From Neocallimastix lanati (nom. inval.) (taxonomy: Eukaryota > Neocallimastigomycota > Neocallimastigomycetes > Neocallimastigales > Neocallimastigaceae), in the NCBI GenBank assembly GCA_016946835.1, contig JACVTC010000498.1, forward strand, positions 1-23,128: 23,128 nt of DNA. The letters are read 5' to 3'. The notes under the pieces are model-generated. The model did no database searches. It had not been told where the DNA came from and saw nothing but the letters and a program-made list of their open reading frames with translations. Below, one piece after another: positions 1 through 9,358 of the stretch; the first letter of the stretch is position 1, and every line of letters starts with the position of its first letter. The position numbers and the translations under genes are program-made.

Positions 1-449
1 TTTATTTCATAATTACTAATTTATGTGTACATTATTATTTTTGTACTTTAATAAAATTTTTAAATCCAAAGATCAAAAATTAAATCAAAAATTATATTAA
101 ACTTTATATTTTTATATTAAATCTTATATTAATAGTAATATTTTTATATATTTAAAACTTATATTAGCAATATTAATAATAAATCTTATTTTTTTTATAT
201 TAATAATGAAAATTTATATTAATAATATTTTTATATATTGATAATTAAAAATTTATATATTATATTTTAACTTTTTATTATAAAATTTTATATCGAAATG
301 TTTTATTTTATATTGAAAAATATTTTATTTTATTAAAAACCTTTATATTAGAATAGTATTTTTATTTTTATTTGAATATTTTAACAGATTGTAATAAAAA
401 TTATAGCCAATTAAATAAATTCTTATTAGTAATATTTTAGATATTTTAA

Positions 450-451
<2 letters not shown>

Positions 452-502
<51 letters not shown>
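452..502 (+). repeat. Poly(A) tract in LTR1
   Basis: An uninterrupted run of about 51 A in the U3 part of the LTR, upstream of the TATA box. It is present in every LTR with a different length, as expected from slippage or homopolymer sequencing error. Confidence 0.9.
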
Positions 503-504
<2 letters not shown>

Positions 505-663
505 TTTTATTAATATTATAGATGTATTTTATTTATTTGTTATAATTAAATTTTATATAATTAATTATAAAAAATCAATTTAAATTTAATAGTTTTTAAA
601 AAAAAAAAAAATAAATAAAATGTAATTTAGTGGCAAGAACAACTTTTATGCCTTGAAAAAAAG

Positions 664-671
664 TATAAATA
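664..671 (+). promoter_or_regulatory. TATA box in LTR1
   Basis: TATAAATA, about 140 bp before the LTR end and conserved in all four LTRs in the same context. It probably sets the start of the R region. Several AATAAA-like signals follow within 100 bp and could end transcripts when the LTR acts as 3' LTR. Confidence 0.6.
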
Positions 672-809
672 GTTGTAAATTTTGCTACTAATTTTAATAT
701 CATAAAATAAAATCAAATAAATTTATAAATAAAAATAATAAATAAATAAATAAAATTTGTGTTTCCTTACTTTATTTTTATTTAATTCTCTAAAACCTTA
801 ACATTTATA

Positions 810-826
810 TGGTGGCGATATCGGGG
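810..826 (+). other. Primer-binding-site-like sequence, copy A
   Basis: TGGTGGCGATATCGGGG starts 6 nt after the LTR end. TGG complements the CCA end of a tRNA and the region is GC-rich against its surroundings, as expected for the minus-strand primer site. The tRNA was not identified. Copy A has C at the seventh base, where B and C have A. Confidence 0.6.
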
Positions 827-892
827 AATTAAATAGAAATAATAGTAAATAACATAGATTTTTTTTTAATTTTTTTTTTATTTTATATTGAT

Positions 893-938
893 AAACAAGT
901 AAGTCGTTAATCCTTTGATTAACCCATGGCGCTTGTTT
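893..938 (+). other. Nested stem-loop in leader A
   Basis: Outer stem AAACAAG (893-899) with CTTGTTT (932-938). Inner stem GTTAATC (906-912) with GATTAAC (917-923) around a CTTT loop. Both are perfect 7-bp stems. A GTAAGT that matches a splice donor starts at 899. Confidence 0.6.
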
Positions 939-1827
939 GATATATATATATAAAAAAAATTTTTTTAAATAAGTAAAATTAAGATTCTAAAAAAACAAAT
1001 TTTGTAAAATTATAACAAGGAGCGGATAGAGCTCATACACAGTGTATTCTCAGATAGCAACAAATTAACTCTATTCATAGTAGGTTATTGAATAGTAGTT
1101 AATTTGGAGATTAATTGGAAAGTAGACGAAGGTATTTGGTTACCGACCCGGTAATAATAGTTCAACCTTCAACGTTTCAACACACGAAGGTGCGGGTACT
1201 TTCCAAGCACTGGCGAATAAGGAGCTTACGTCACCGAAGGCGTAAGATTGTTTTTTTTATATAATTTTTTTACTTTTCTTTGTGCTAGTTATAAGGCACT
1301 TTATTATATAAAGTATCAGACTTTGGCTAACTTCGCCATTTAAATTTTTTTTATTTTTTTTTATTACTGGTACTTTATTTGTTATATAATTCCTGTAATA
1401 GAATCTTAATTTACTTTGAAAATATTGTGTTTTTAGTTAATTTTTATTAGTTAATAAAAATATTATTGAATACTTTTAAAATTTTTTTATTCCGTACATA
1501 GATTATCGGATTAAGTTTATCCTACATAGTAATTGGGCTAGTGGGCTCTGAACTGCTATATTTTATATTGAATATAGTAATCGTGGCACACGCGTGGCAT
1601 GACACCATTAGGTAAGCTGCACGTCAGACAGTGTGTACTATCAGATTGTACGACAATAAAGATTATTTTTTTGTATTTAATAATTATAATTAATTAATAA
1701 TTTTATTAGCTATAACAATACAATATTTATCGTTTAAAAAGAAAAATTTTTGAAAGGTGAAAATAATAAATAAAACTTTGCTTCTAAATTTATTACTACA
1801 AATATACTAAATTACAAAATTCAAGTG

Positions 1828-2010
1828 GTCGATAAAGATTTCGAGCTTGAAAAATATTCTATTGAGTTGTCGATAAAGATTTCGAACTTAAAATTATTCT
1901 ATTGAGTTGTCGATAAAGATTTCGAACTTAAAATTATTCTTAATAAAGTAGTCGAAAAGAACCTCGTGCTTTATAATTTCTACTAAGTTGTCGATAAGGA
2001 TTTCGAGCTT
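1828..2010 (+). repeat. Tandem repeat of about 40 bp in leader A, five units
   Basis: Units begin with GTCGA at 1828, 1869, 1909, 1951 and 1990, so the period is 39-42 bp. The common core is GTCGATAAAGATTTCGA followed by RCTT. Units two and three are nearly identical and the fourth is the most diverged. The core carries TCGA at both ends and could form a small hairpin. Confidence 0.85.
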
Positions 2011-2192
2011 ATATCTACTAAAGAAAGCAAATAAAATTATTATTTTCAAAAGTTACTAAGATATATTGTTTTAAAATTGATTCGATATTAAATTACCTTG
2101 TTAAATTATATTTTTAAAGTTGGACTTTCAAATTTATTCGTATTTAATAACCTCGTTAATATTACAATAAAAAATTATTAACTAAAAACGAA

Positions 2193-3102
2193 ATGTCTAC
2201 TAAAAGTACTTTAAGCTTTAAAGAATTGAAAGAAAGAATTACGAGACATATGTGAAGCTTAGCAAGGACAATTTAGATATAAAGTCCTGGGCTACTGAAT
2301 TAAAACTTTGGATCAAGATACAAGGTATCACAGATCCGGAAACAATATTTAATGCTTGTTTACTTACCAGCTCTGGTGAAGTACAACGCGTTATTGAAGA
2401 TTTGGGAGAAGATAGTGATGATGAAAGTGATGATTCATCAGATGAAGAAGAAGATGATGAAGAAGAAAATGTTGATGATGATATAAATTTCCTTCTCTTG
2501 AAAAAATTATTTCAAGTCTTGAAAATTTTTACGGTATTAAAGAAGACCAAAATTTACTTCTTAAAGAACTTCGTGCAATGCGAATTAAAAGAAACGAAAA
2601 GATTAAAGACTTTAATGTAAGATATAGAACTTTGTACACTAAACTTGATAAAAAGAGAAGAAAGCGCATTGGTGTACTAGATTATATTGATTCTATTCAA
2701 AATAATTATGAAGCCTGGAAGAAATTATCCCTTAAAGATGATATAAGTATGGAGAAAGCTTTCAAAATTGCCGAGAAAGTAGATAGACTTTCTGTAAGGA
2801 ACAATAATATTAATACCTATAATGTTAATAATTCCCAGCATAATCAAAATAATCAAAACAGTACTACTTCAAGACTTTATCCTAAAAGAAGAAACGAAAC
2901 TTTCCAAACAAGTCAAACAAATAATAAACTGAAACCTCAAGATATTATAGAAGAATCAACCCAGAAAATGAGAAATTTATCTGTTAAAACTTGCTTCTTC
3001 TGTAAGGAAGAAGGTCATTACTCATACTATTGCCCTCAATTAAATAAGATTATGGAAAAAAATAAAAAAGAAATATATTCCAAAAAGTCTTTAAACTTCT
3101 AA
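2193..3102 (+). pseudogene. gag: gag of copy A, frameshifted
   Basis: Structural polyprotein (capsid and nucleocapsid). The ATG at 2193 reads about 15 codons matching copy C, then two extra bases (2231-2251, shared with copy B) lead to a stop right after 2252. The capsid frame is readable from about 2252 to 2485, where a missing T shifts it again, and the rest continues to the stop at 3100-3102. The acidic tract is one codon shorter than in B and C. The CCHC zinc knuckle near the C-terminus is intact. It would not give a full Gag as written. Confidence 0.85.
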
Positions 3103-3142
3103 ATGGGAGCAGAAGCACTCCCAATGACAAAACAATAGCTTC
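3090..3142 (+). promoter_or_regulatory. -1 ribosomal frameshift signal, copy A
   Basis: Slippery heptamer T TTA AAC (3090-3096) in the gag frame, gag stop at 3100-3102, spacer of 7 nt. Then stem 1 TGGGAG (3104-3109) with CTCCCA (3118-3123), and stem 2 GAAGC (3112-3116) with GCTTC (3138-3142). Identical to copies B and C although the surrounding genes are broken. Confidence 0.8.
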
Positions 3143-3593
3143 ATTAAATAATTTACAAAATAATACTTTTACCAAGAATACCCCAATTGATAATAATTCC
3201 TTTAATAAAGAATCTGAAGAATCTGATTTTAGTGACACAACTGAAAGTGAGGATAATATCATTATAAATGCTATAAAAAGAAAAATGAATGATAATAACA
3301 GCGAAAAGGAAGAAAATAATTCCAAGAAAGTACATAAAAGTTTAAAAGATAATCCACGTCCTTTCGCAACTCCTGCTTTAAGAAAGAAGAAAGAAAATGA
3401 GCTACATAATAAACCAAATAAAGTTTATAAAAATCAAATACTTCCTTCAATTTTAACTCAACCAAATATTAACAAAGAAAAACAAAAAGAAAAGGAATTA
3501 AGAAATATAACAAGAGTAAGAGAAAGTAAAGAAGAAAACAACAATTATTCATCAAAAGGAAAGAAAAAGTTGAATCTGAAGATATACTTGTAA
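3096..3593 (+). pseudogene. pol: pol of copy A, fragment 1: Gag-Pol linker
   Basis: The pol frame entered by the -1 frameshift is open from the overlap with gag. It codes a low-complexity linker rich in Lys, Asn and Glu, with its first ATG at 3285. A base missing near 3563 compared with B and C moves it into a stop at 3591-3593. No enzymatic domain. Confidence 0.8.
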
Positions 3594-3619
3594 TCGATAA
3601 TGAAATAGAAGATATAGAA

Positions 3620-4393
3620 ATGAATAAAGATAATCAACAAAATAAAACTAATACTTTGGAAAAATTAATTTCAACAAAAACTAAGGAAACTAATAATGAA
3701 AATACTCAGTTAGTAAAAAGGAATATCAAAATGATGAATAATAAAGAACCTTACAATATTATGGATGATTTAAATAATCTTAAATCCAGTATTACGATAG
3801 GTCAACTCTTGAATGCATGTCCGAAAATTCGTTCACAATTAACTCAAGGTTTAAAGTTAGAAAAATCTAAAATAATTGGAACTGTAGACAATGTAATAGC
3901 ACGAACTTTATTAGTGAATAACTATGATCATAGCTACATAAGTAAAAGTAATGAAGTAGCCGAAGAAGACTTAGCAATGGTTGATGCAAGTGTTGACGGA
4001 GTACTAGGAAAACTTTTAATTGATTCTTGTAGTAACCTAAGCATCGTTACTAAGCAGTATTTTGATAAATTACCTGGTGAATATGAAACAGTTGGAAAAA
4101 GTCGTGGAAGAATCCAACTAGCAACACAAGATGAAGAATACTCGGAAGGAATTATTGTTCAATTACCAGTAAAAATTAATAATTATGAATTTAATGCGGA
4201 CTTTAGAATTATTGAGAAAGAAGACTCATTTTATGATATGTTAATAAACTTTAAAACTCAAATCGATCATTGTTTATTTATTCATCCGACCTTAAACAGT
4301 CTATGTAAACTTTTGTCAGAAAGTGAATACGAAGAAATAGCTAAAATAAATAATCAATATTATGATGAAGAAAGTATAATCTTGCACTATTAG
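3620..4393 (+). pseudogene. pol: pol of copy A, fragment 2: aspartic protease
   Basis: Continues the linker and holds the retropepsin-like protease. The catalytic Asp is codon 4022-4024, in a motif read Asp-Ser-Cys-Ser rather than Asp-Ser/Thr-Gly-Ala/Ser. An extra T near 4383 ends the fragment. Confidence 0.8.
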
Positions 4394-4445
4394 AAAAGTT
4401 GAAGAAACGAATAATGAAAAGGAAATTATAAAGGAATTAACTCCA

Positions 4446-4781
4446 ATGGAATTTATTGAGAGTGATGAATTTTTAAGTACCTTAAATAAAGATTATAAAG
4501 AACAAATTATTAAAATTCTCAAAGAAATGATTGACATAGTTGCCACTTCAACAGAAGAACTAACTCCTTCTAAACTTTCACCACATAAGATCCGTTTGAA
4601 AGCAAATGCAAAGCCAGTAAAATTAAGAAGTTATAGGTTAACTAAATTAAAATCAGATATCTTAAAAGAAGAACTTACAAAGCTTATTAAGAAAGGATTG
4701 ATAGAACCATCCTGTTCAGAATGGTCATCTCCAGTAGTACTCATTCTAAAACACAATGGAAAGTGGCGCTTGTGCTATTGA
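4446..4781 (+). pseudogene. pol: pol of copy A, fragment 3: N-terminal part of reverse transcriptase
   Basis: Contains the entry to the RT fingers, including the conserved Ser-Pro-Val-Val and Trp-Arg-Leu-Cys segments. An extra T at 4776 shifts the frame into a stop. The remainder is in the next fragment. Confidence 0.8.
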
Positions 4782-5331
4782 CTACCGAAAAGTCAATGAT
4801 ATGACAGAAAAAGATTCTTATTCAGTTCCATATATAGATGAAATTTTTGATAGTCTCGGAGGATCTAAAATATTTACAACTCTTGATTTATTTTCTGGTT
4901 TTCACCAAATCTTAATGGATGAAGAAAGCGTTGAAGTAACCACTTTCACTACTAAGTTTGGAAATTATCAATTTAAGGTTATGCCTTTTGGACTTACTGG
5001 AGCTCCCTCAACCTTCCAAAGAGAAATGAATAAAATTTTATTCCCTTTTATTGGTGAATTTGTTTATGTATTTATTGATGATGTTTTGATCTATTCAAAA
5101 AGTATCGAAGAACATTTAATTCATATTAAACAAGTATTAGAAGTATTTAAAGAAAACAAGTTAAAAATTAATATTGAAAAGTGCCATTTTCTTCAAACTG
5201 AAGTTGATGTATTAGGTCACAAACTTACTACTAAAGGATTAAGTCCCATGGAAAGTAAGATAACAGCTATTAAGAAGTGGGAAGCCCCTTCATCACTTCA
5301 TGAATTAAGATCATTTTCTAGGAGCAAGTAG
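4756..5331 (+). pseudogene. pol: pol of copy A, fragment 4: reverse transcriptase palm
   Basis: Holds the RT active site: Asp of the TLDLFSG segment (codon 4885-4887) and the FIDD pair (codons 5077-5082). Three extra bases (5318, 5326, 5330) create an in-frame TAG at 5329-5331 where B and C read through. The homologous segment starts near 4777. Confidence 0.82.
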
Positions 5332-5341
5332 GGATATTATC

Positions 5342-6247
5342 GTGACTTTATTCCCTAAATATGCTCAAATTACCTCACCTTTATGTAAATTATTGAAAAA
5401 GAATACCAAATATGAATGGAATAAAGAACAACAAGAAAGCTTTGAACTCCTAAAAGAAAAATTAATCAATGCACCTATTCTAAAATTTCCGTCATTTGAC
5501 AAACCTTTTATCATTAGAACTGATGCTTCGTATAATGGAATTGGTGGAGTTCTTTTACAAAAAGAAGAAGAAACCGGTAAGGAGCATCCAATACACTTTA
5601 TAAGTAGAAGTTTAAAGAAAGCTGAAAAGAATTATGGTATCACAGATTTAGAAGGAACAGCTTTATTTTACTGTATGACTAAATTTAAATCTTATATTGA
5701 AGGAAATCCATTACCTACAACTATTTACACAGATCATAAACCATTAGTTGGTTTATTTAAGAATAAAGAACCTTTGAATGCAAGGCAAACAAGATGGTGT
5801 CTAACCGCTAGTATGCTCGGAATTAATATAAAATATGAATCAGGCAAAAAGAATGTGTTAGCTGATGCTCTTTCAAGAATGAAAAGTAAGGAAGAGAGAA
5901 AGATATTATTAACAAAAATTACTAATGGAAATAATGAAGAATTATTATCTAAGGTTATAAAGGAATTTATTAATGAAAAGTTTACTGTTATTGATGGTGA
6001 AGATTACTTTATCGACAATGGAAATTATAGAAAATTAATAACGGACGAAAATGAAAGGTTTAAATTAATTTTAGAAGCTCATAATATTGGCCACGAAGGA
6101 TATTACAAAACATATCAAAGACTTAAGAAAAACTTTTATTGGAATCATATGATTAAAGATATCAAAAGAATTGTTAGTAATTGTGAAAAATGCCAAGTTA
6201 AATCGTCCTCAACCATATCCAGAACCAACCGAAAACCATCCAACTAA
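5342..6247 (+). pseudogene. pol: pol of copy A, fragment 5: RNase H and integrase zinc finger
   Basis: Reads from the RT thumb/connection through RNase H (RTDAS, TDHKPL and LADALSR segments) into the integrase HHCC zinc finger. An extra C near 5354 separates it from fragment 4, and an extra A near 6195, just after the second Cys of the zinc finger, ends the true frame. Confidence 0.82.
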
Positions 6248-6458
6248 AGTGGAGGGTCCCTTTGTGCATTTAGGATTAGATATTATAGGACCGTTACCAA
6301 AAACAAGAAATAATAATCAATATATTATAGTAACTGTTGATTACTTTACCAAATGGGTTGAAGCCGAACCCACTGAAAACATAACTTCCTCTGATATAAT
6401 TAAATTTTTAATAAACGTTTTTGCAAGACATGGTGTGCCTCAAGTTATTACTACATGA
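6171..6458 (+). pseudogene. pol: pol of copy A, fragment 6: integrase core, first part
   Basis: Carries the first catalytic Asp of the integrase core (LDIIGPLP segment). An extra T at 6456 produces a TGA right before the second catalytic Asp. The real homology starts near 6197. Confidence 0.8.
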
Positions 6459-6553
6459 TAATGGAGTCCAATTCACTTCTGATATGACTAAAATCTTTCT
6501 TGATCTTTATGATGTTTATGTAAAATTCATAGCTACCTATCACCCTGAATCCA

Positions 6554-7108
6554 ATGGTCTCACTGAAAATCCGAAATAAAGAAATTGGAAAATTACTCCG
6601 TTTATTAGGAAGGAAAAATCAAGATTGGGATGAAGTTTTACCTTCTGCTTTATGGGCACTTCGAACTACCAAAAATACAGCTACTGGACATTCTAGTTTT
6701 GAATTAGTATATGGAAGAGAAGACCAACAGCCTTATGATATAGCCATAAGAACAATTGAAAATGCAGGTAAATCATATGATGAAATCTTAATGGAAAAAT
6801 TTGTTCGTCATTATCAATGGACTAGAGAAGCATGCGAAAATGTGAAGAATGCTAACAAGTATTGGGCAACAAGACGAGAAGAACAAATAAGTATGAAAAA
6901 AGGAAAAGAATTAAAGGCTGGTGATCTTGTTCTTGTTAGAAACTTTAGCCGCACTAAGCTAGAACCATATTACAATGGACCATTTAAAATTTTAAAAATT
7001 CAATTCAACACGGCAACCCTAATCGATCAGAAGACTGGAAAGCAACTCGATAGGAATGTTCACTTTAAAAATTTAGTAAAGTTTAACTCCGCTTACAGAG
7101 AAGCTTGA
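6554..7108 (+). pseudogene. pol: pol of copy A, fragment 7: integrase C-terminal part
   Basis: After another extra base near 6570 the frame matches the copy B integrase to its end, including the GPF motif. The region between fragments 6 and 7, with the second catalytic Asp, is still present but out of frame. The stop at 7106-7108 is 18 nt before LTR2. Confidence 0.8.
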
Positions 7109-7622
7109 GTCTTCGTCGGGGCATCTTGATAAGAATGTACTAAATAATGCATTCTTAATTAAATCTACGATTTATTTCTAATACATTATGTGTACATTAT
7201 TATTTTTGTACTTTAATAAATTTTTAAATCCAAAGATCAAAAATTAAATCAAAAATTATATTAAACTTTATATTTTTATATTAAATCTTATATTAATAGT
7301 AATATTTTTATATATTTAAAACTTATATTAGCAATATTAATAATAAATCTTATTTTTTTTATATTAATAATGAAAATTTATATTAATAATATTTTTATAT
7401 ATTGATAATTAAAAATTTATATATTATATTTTAACTTTTTATTATAAAATTTTATATCGAAATGTTTTATTTTATATTGAAAAATATTTTATTTTATTAA
7501 AAACCTTTATATTAGAATAGTATTTTTATTTTTATTTGAATATTTTAACAGATTGTAATAAAAATTATAGCCAATTAAATAAATTCTTATTAGTAATATT
7601 TTAGATATTTTTAAATAAATAA

Positions 7623-7624
<2 letters not shown>

Positions 7625-7664
<40 letters not shown>
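7625..7664 (+). repeat. Poly(A) tract in LTR2
   Basis: A run of about 40 A at the equivalent place of LTR2, preceded by two AAAT units that LTR1 lacks. Confidence 0.88.
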
Positions 7665-7666
<2 letters not shown>

Positions 7667-7823
7667 TTTTATTAATATTATAAATGTATTTTATTTATAT
7701 TGTTATAATTAAATTTTATATAATTAATTATAAAAATCAATTTAAATTTAATAGTTTTTAAAAAAAAAAAATAAATAAAATGTAATTTAGTGGCAAGAAC
7801 AACTTTTATGCCTTGAAAAAAAG

Positions 7824-7831
7824 TATAAATA
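7824..7831 (+). promoter_or_regulatory. TATA box in LTR2
   Basis: TATAAATA in the same position of the LTR as in LTR1. In this array it would drive copy B, while the downstream AATAAA repeats would polyadenylate copy A. Confidence 0.6.
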
Positions 7832-7888
7832 GTTGTAAATTTTGCTACTAATTTTTAAATATCATCAAATAAAATCAAATAAATTTAA

Positions 7889-7919
<31 letters not shown>

Positions 7920-7975
7920 AATTTGTGTTTCCTTACTTTATTTTTATTTAATTCTCTAAAACCTTAACATTTATA

Positions 7976-7992
7976 TGGTGGAGATATCGGGG
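7976..7992 (+). other. Primer-binding-site-like sequence, copy B
   Basis: TGGTGGAGATATCGGGG, 6 nt after the end of LTR2. It would pair with a tRNA ending CCACCA. No specific tRNA assigned. Confidence 0.6.
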
Positions 7993-8058
7993 AATTAAAT
8001 AGAAATAATAGTAAATAACATAGATTTTTTTTTAATTTTTTTTTTATTTTATATTGAT

Positions 8059-8104
8059 AAACAAGTAAGTCGTTAATCCTTTGATTAACCCATGGCGCTT
8101 GTTT
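8059..8104 (+). other. Nested stem-loop in leader B
   Basis: The same two 7-bp stems as in leader A, with an unchanged loop and spacing. Confidence 0.6.
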
Positions 8105-8993
8105 GATATATATATATAAAAAAAATTTTTTTAAATAAGTAAAATTAAGATTCTAAAAAAACAAATTTTGTAAAATTATAACAAGGAGCGGATAGAGCTC
8201 ATACACAGTGTATTCTCAGATAGCAACAAATTAACTCTATTCATAGTAGGTTATTGAATAGTAGTTAATTTGGAGATTAATTGGAAAGTAGACGAAGGTA
8301 TTTGGTTACCGACCCGGTAATAATAGTTCAACCTTCAACGTTTCAACACACGAAGGTGCGGGTACTTTCCAAGCACTGGCGAATAAGGAGCTTACGTCAC
8401 CGAAGGCGTAAGATTGTTTTTTTATATAATTTTTTTTACTTTTCTTTGTGCTAGTTATAAGGCACTTTATTATATAAAGTATCAGACTTTGGCTAACTTC
8501 GCCATTTAAATTTTTTTTATTTTTTTTTATTACTGGTACTTTATTTGTTATATAATTCCTGTAATAGAATCTTAATTTACTTTGAAAATATTGTGTTTTT
8601 AGTTAATTTTTATTAGTTAATAAAAATATTATTGAATACTTTTAAAATTTTTTTATTCCGTACATAGATTATCGGATTAAGTTTATCCTACATAGTAATT
8701 GGGCTAGTGGGCTCTGAACTGCTATATTTTATATTGAATATAGTAATCGTGGCACACGCGTGGCATGACACCATTAGGTAAGCTGCACGTCAGACAGTGT
8801 GTACTATCAGATTGTACGACAATAAAGATTATTTTTTTGTATTTAATAATTATAATTAATTAATAATTTTATTAGCTATAACAATACAATATTTATCGTT
8901 TAAAAAGAAAAATTTTTGAAAGGTGAAAATAATAAATAAAACTTTGCTTCTAAATTTATTACTACAAATATACTAAATTACAAAATTCAAGTG

Positions 8994-9179
8994 GTCGATA
9001 AAGGATTTCGAGCTTGAAAAATATTCTATTGAAGTTGTCGATAAAGATTTCGAACTTAAAATTATTCTATTGAGTTGTCGATAAAGATTTCGAACTTAAA
9101 AATTATTCTTAATAAAGTAGTCGAAAAGAACCTCGTGCTTTATAATTTCTACTAAGTTGTCGATAAGGATTTCGAGCTT
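8994..9179 (+). repeat. Tandem repeat of about 40 bp in leader B, five units
   Basis: Units begin at 8994, 9037, 9077, 9120 and 9159. Same cores as in copy A, with one-base insertions in the first units. Confidence 0.85.
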
Positions 9180-9358
9180 ATATCTACTAAAGAAAGCAAA
9201 TAAAATTATTATTTTCAAAAGTTACTAAGATATATTGTTTTAAAATTGATTCGATATTAAATTACCTATTAAATTATATTTTTAAAGTTGTACTTTCAAA
9301 TTTATTCGTATTTAATCACCTCAGTTAATATACAATAAAGAAATATTACTAAAACGAA

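Larger units (their letters stand above)
1..803 (+). repeat. LTR1 (5' LTR of copy A, left end outside window)
   Basis: This region aligns with LTR2, LTR3 and LTR4. Positions 1-8 already match LTR2 at 7171-7178, so about 44 bp are missing at the left. The 3' end is placed at CTTAACA (797-803), because LTR4 loses similarity to the other copies a few bases after that point. It holds an A tract (452-502), a TATA box (664-671) and several AATAAA-type polyadenylation signals downstream of the TATA box. Very AT-rich. Confidence 0.9.
804..2192 (+). other. Long untranslated leader of copy A
   Basis: About 1.39 kb without a convincing coding frame lies between LTR1 and the gag ATG. After the primer site comes a nested stem-loop (893-938), then a stretch richer in G and C (about 1010-1670). 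That stretch holds other possible stems: CTTACG/CGTAAG (1225-1246) and CTATATT/AATATAG (1556-1577). It also holds the palindrome CACGCGTG (1589-1596) inside a repeated CGTGGCA (1582-1588 and 1593-1599). A tandem repeat follows (1828-2010). A leader of this kind commonly carries packaging, dimerisation or translation signals; that role is inferred here. Confidence 0.75.
1..7969 (+). mobile_element. Ty3/gypsy LTR retrotransposon, copy A (degenerate, 5' end cut by window)
   Basis: Copy A consists of LTR1, a long leader, gag, pol and LTR2. The order protease - reverse transcriptase - RNase H - integrase identifies Ty3/gypsy rather than Ty1/copia. Both gag and pol are split over several frames. 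Compared with copies B and C there are at least eleven one-base length changes (near 2485, 3563, 4383, 4776, 5318, 5326, 5330, 5354, 6195, 6456 and 6570), plus two extra bases near the gag start shared with B. Nine of the eleven are insertions. As written the copy cannot encode a working element. It shares LTR2 with copy B, so the two are not independent insertions with their own LTR pairs. Confidence 0.93.
7127..7969 (+). repeat. LTR2 (shared by copies A and B), 843 bp
   Basis: It begins TGATAAGA, 19 nt after the pol stop of copy A, and ends CCTTAACA. The two ends form an imperfect inverted repeat with TG...CA termini (6 of 8 positions match), which supports these boundaries over other TG positions nearby (7106, 7136, 7189). 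It is both the 3' LTR of A and the 5' LTR of B. TATA box at 7824-7831, followed by an AAAT-type microsatellite with polyadenylation signals. Confidence 0.9.
7970..9358 (+). other. Long untranslated leader of copy B
   Basis: Same organisation as the copy A leader: primer site, nested stem-loop (8059-8104), G/C-richer stretch with the same stems and palindrome, then the tandem repeat (8994-9179). No coding frame recognised. Confidence 0.75.

Noticed and set aside
24-30. TGTGTAC as the 5' end of LTR1
   Set aside because: Positions 1-23 still align with LTR2 upstream of the equivalent point (7189). TGATAAGA at 7127 makes a better inverted repeat with the LTR 3' end, so the true end is outside the window.
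1828-2010. CRISPR array
   Set aside because: The repeats are diverged, the 'spacers' are themselves repeated, and the setting is a eukaryotic retrotransposon leader.
3050-3325. Minus-strand ORF of 91 codons with a hydrophobic product, repeated at 10221-10496 and 17385-17660
   Set aside because: It is the antisense of the Lys/Glu/Asn-rich gag-pol linker, which reads as Phe/Leu/Ile/Ser on the other strand. It appears in all copies because the sequence is duplicated, and no promoter or start context supports it.
3153-3465. Other minus-strand ORFs (60-67 codons) over the linker, repeated in B and C
   Set aside because: Same antisense effect of purine-rich coding sequence; they overlap each other and the real pol frame.
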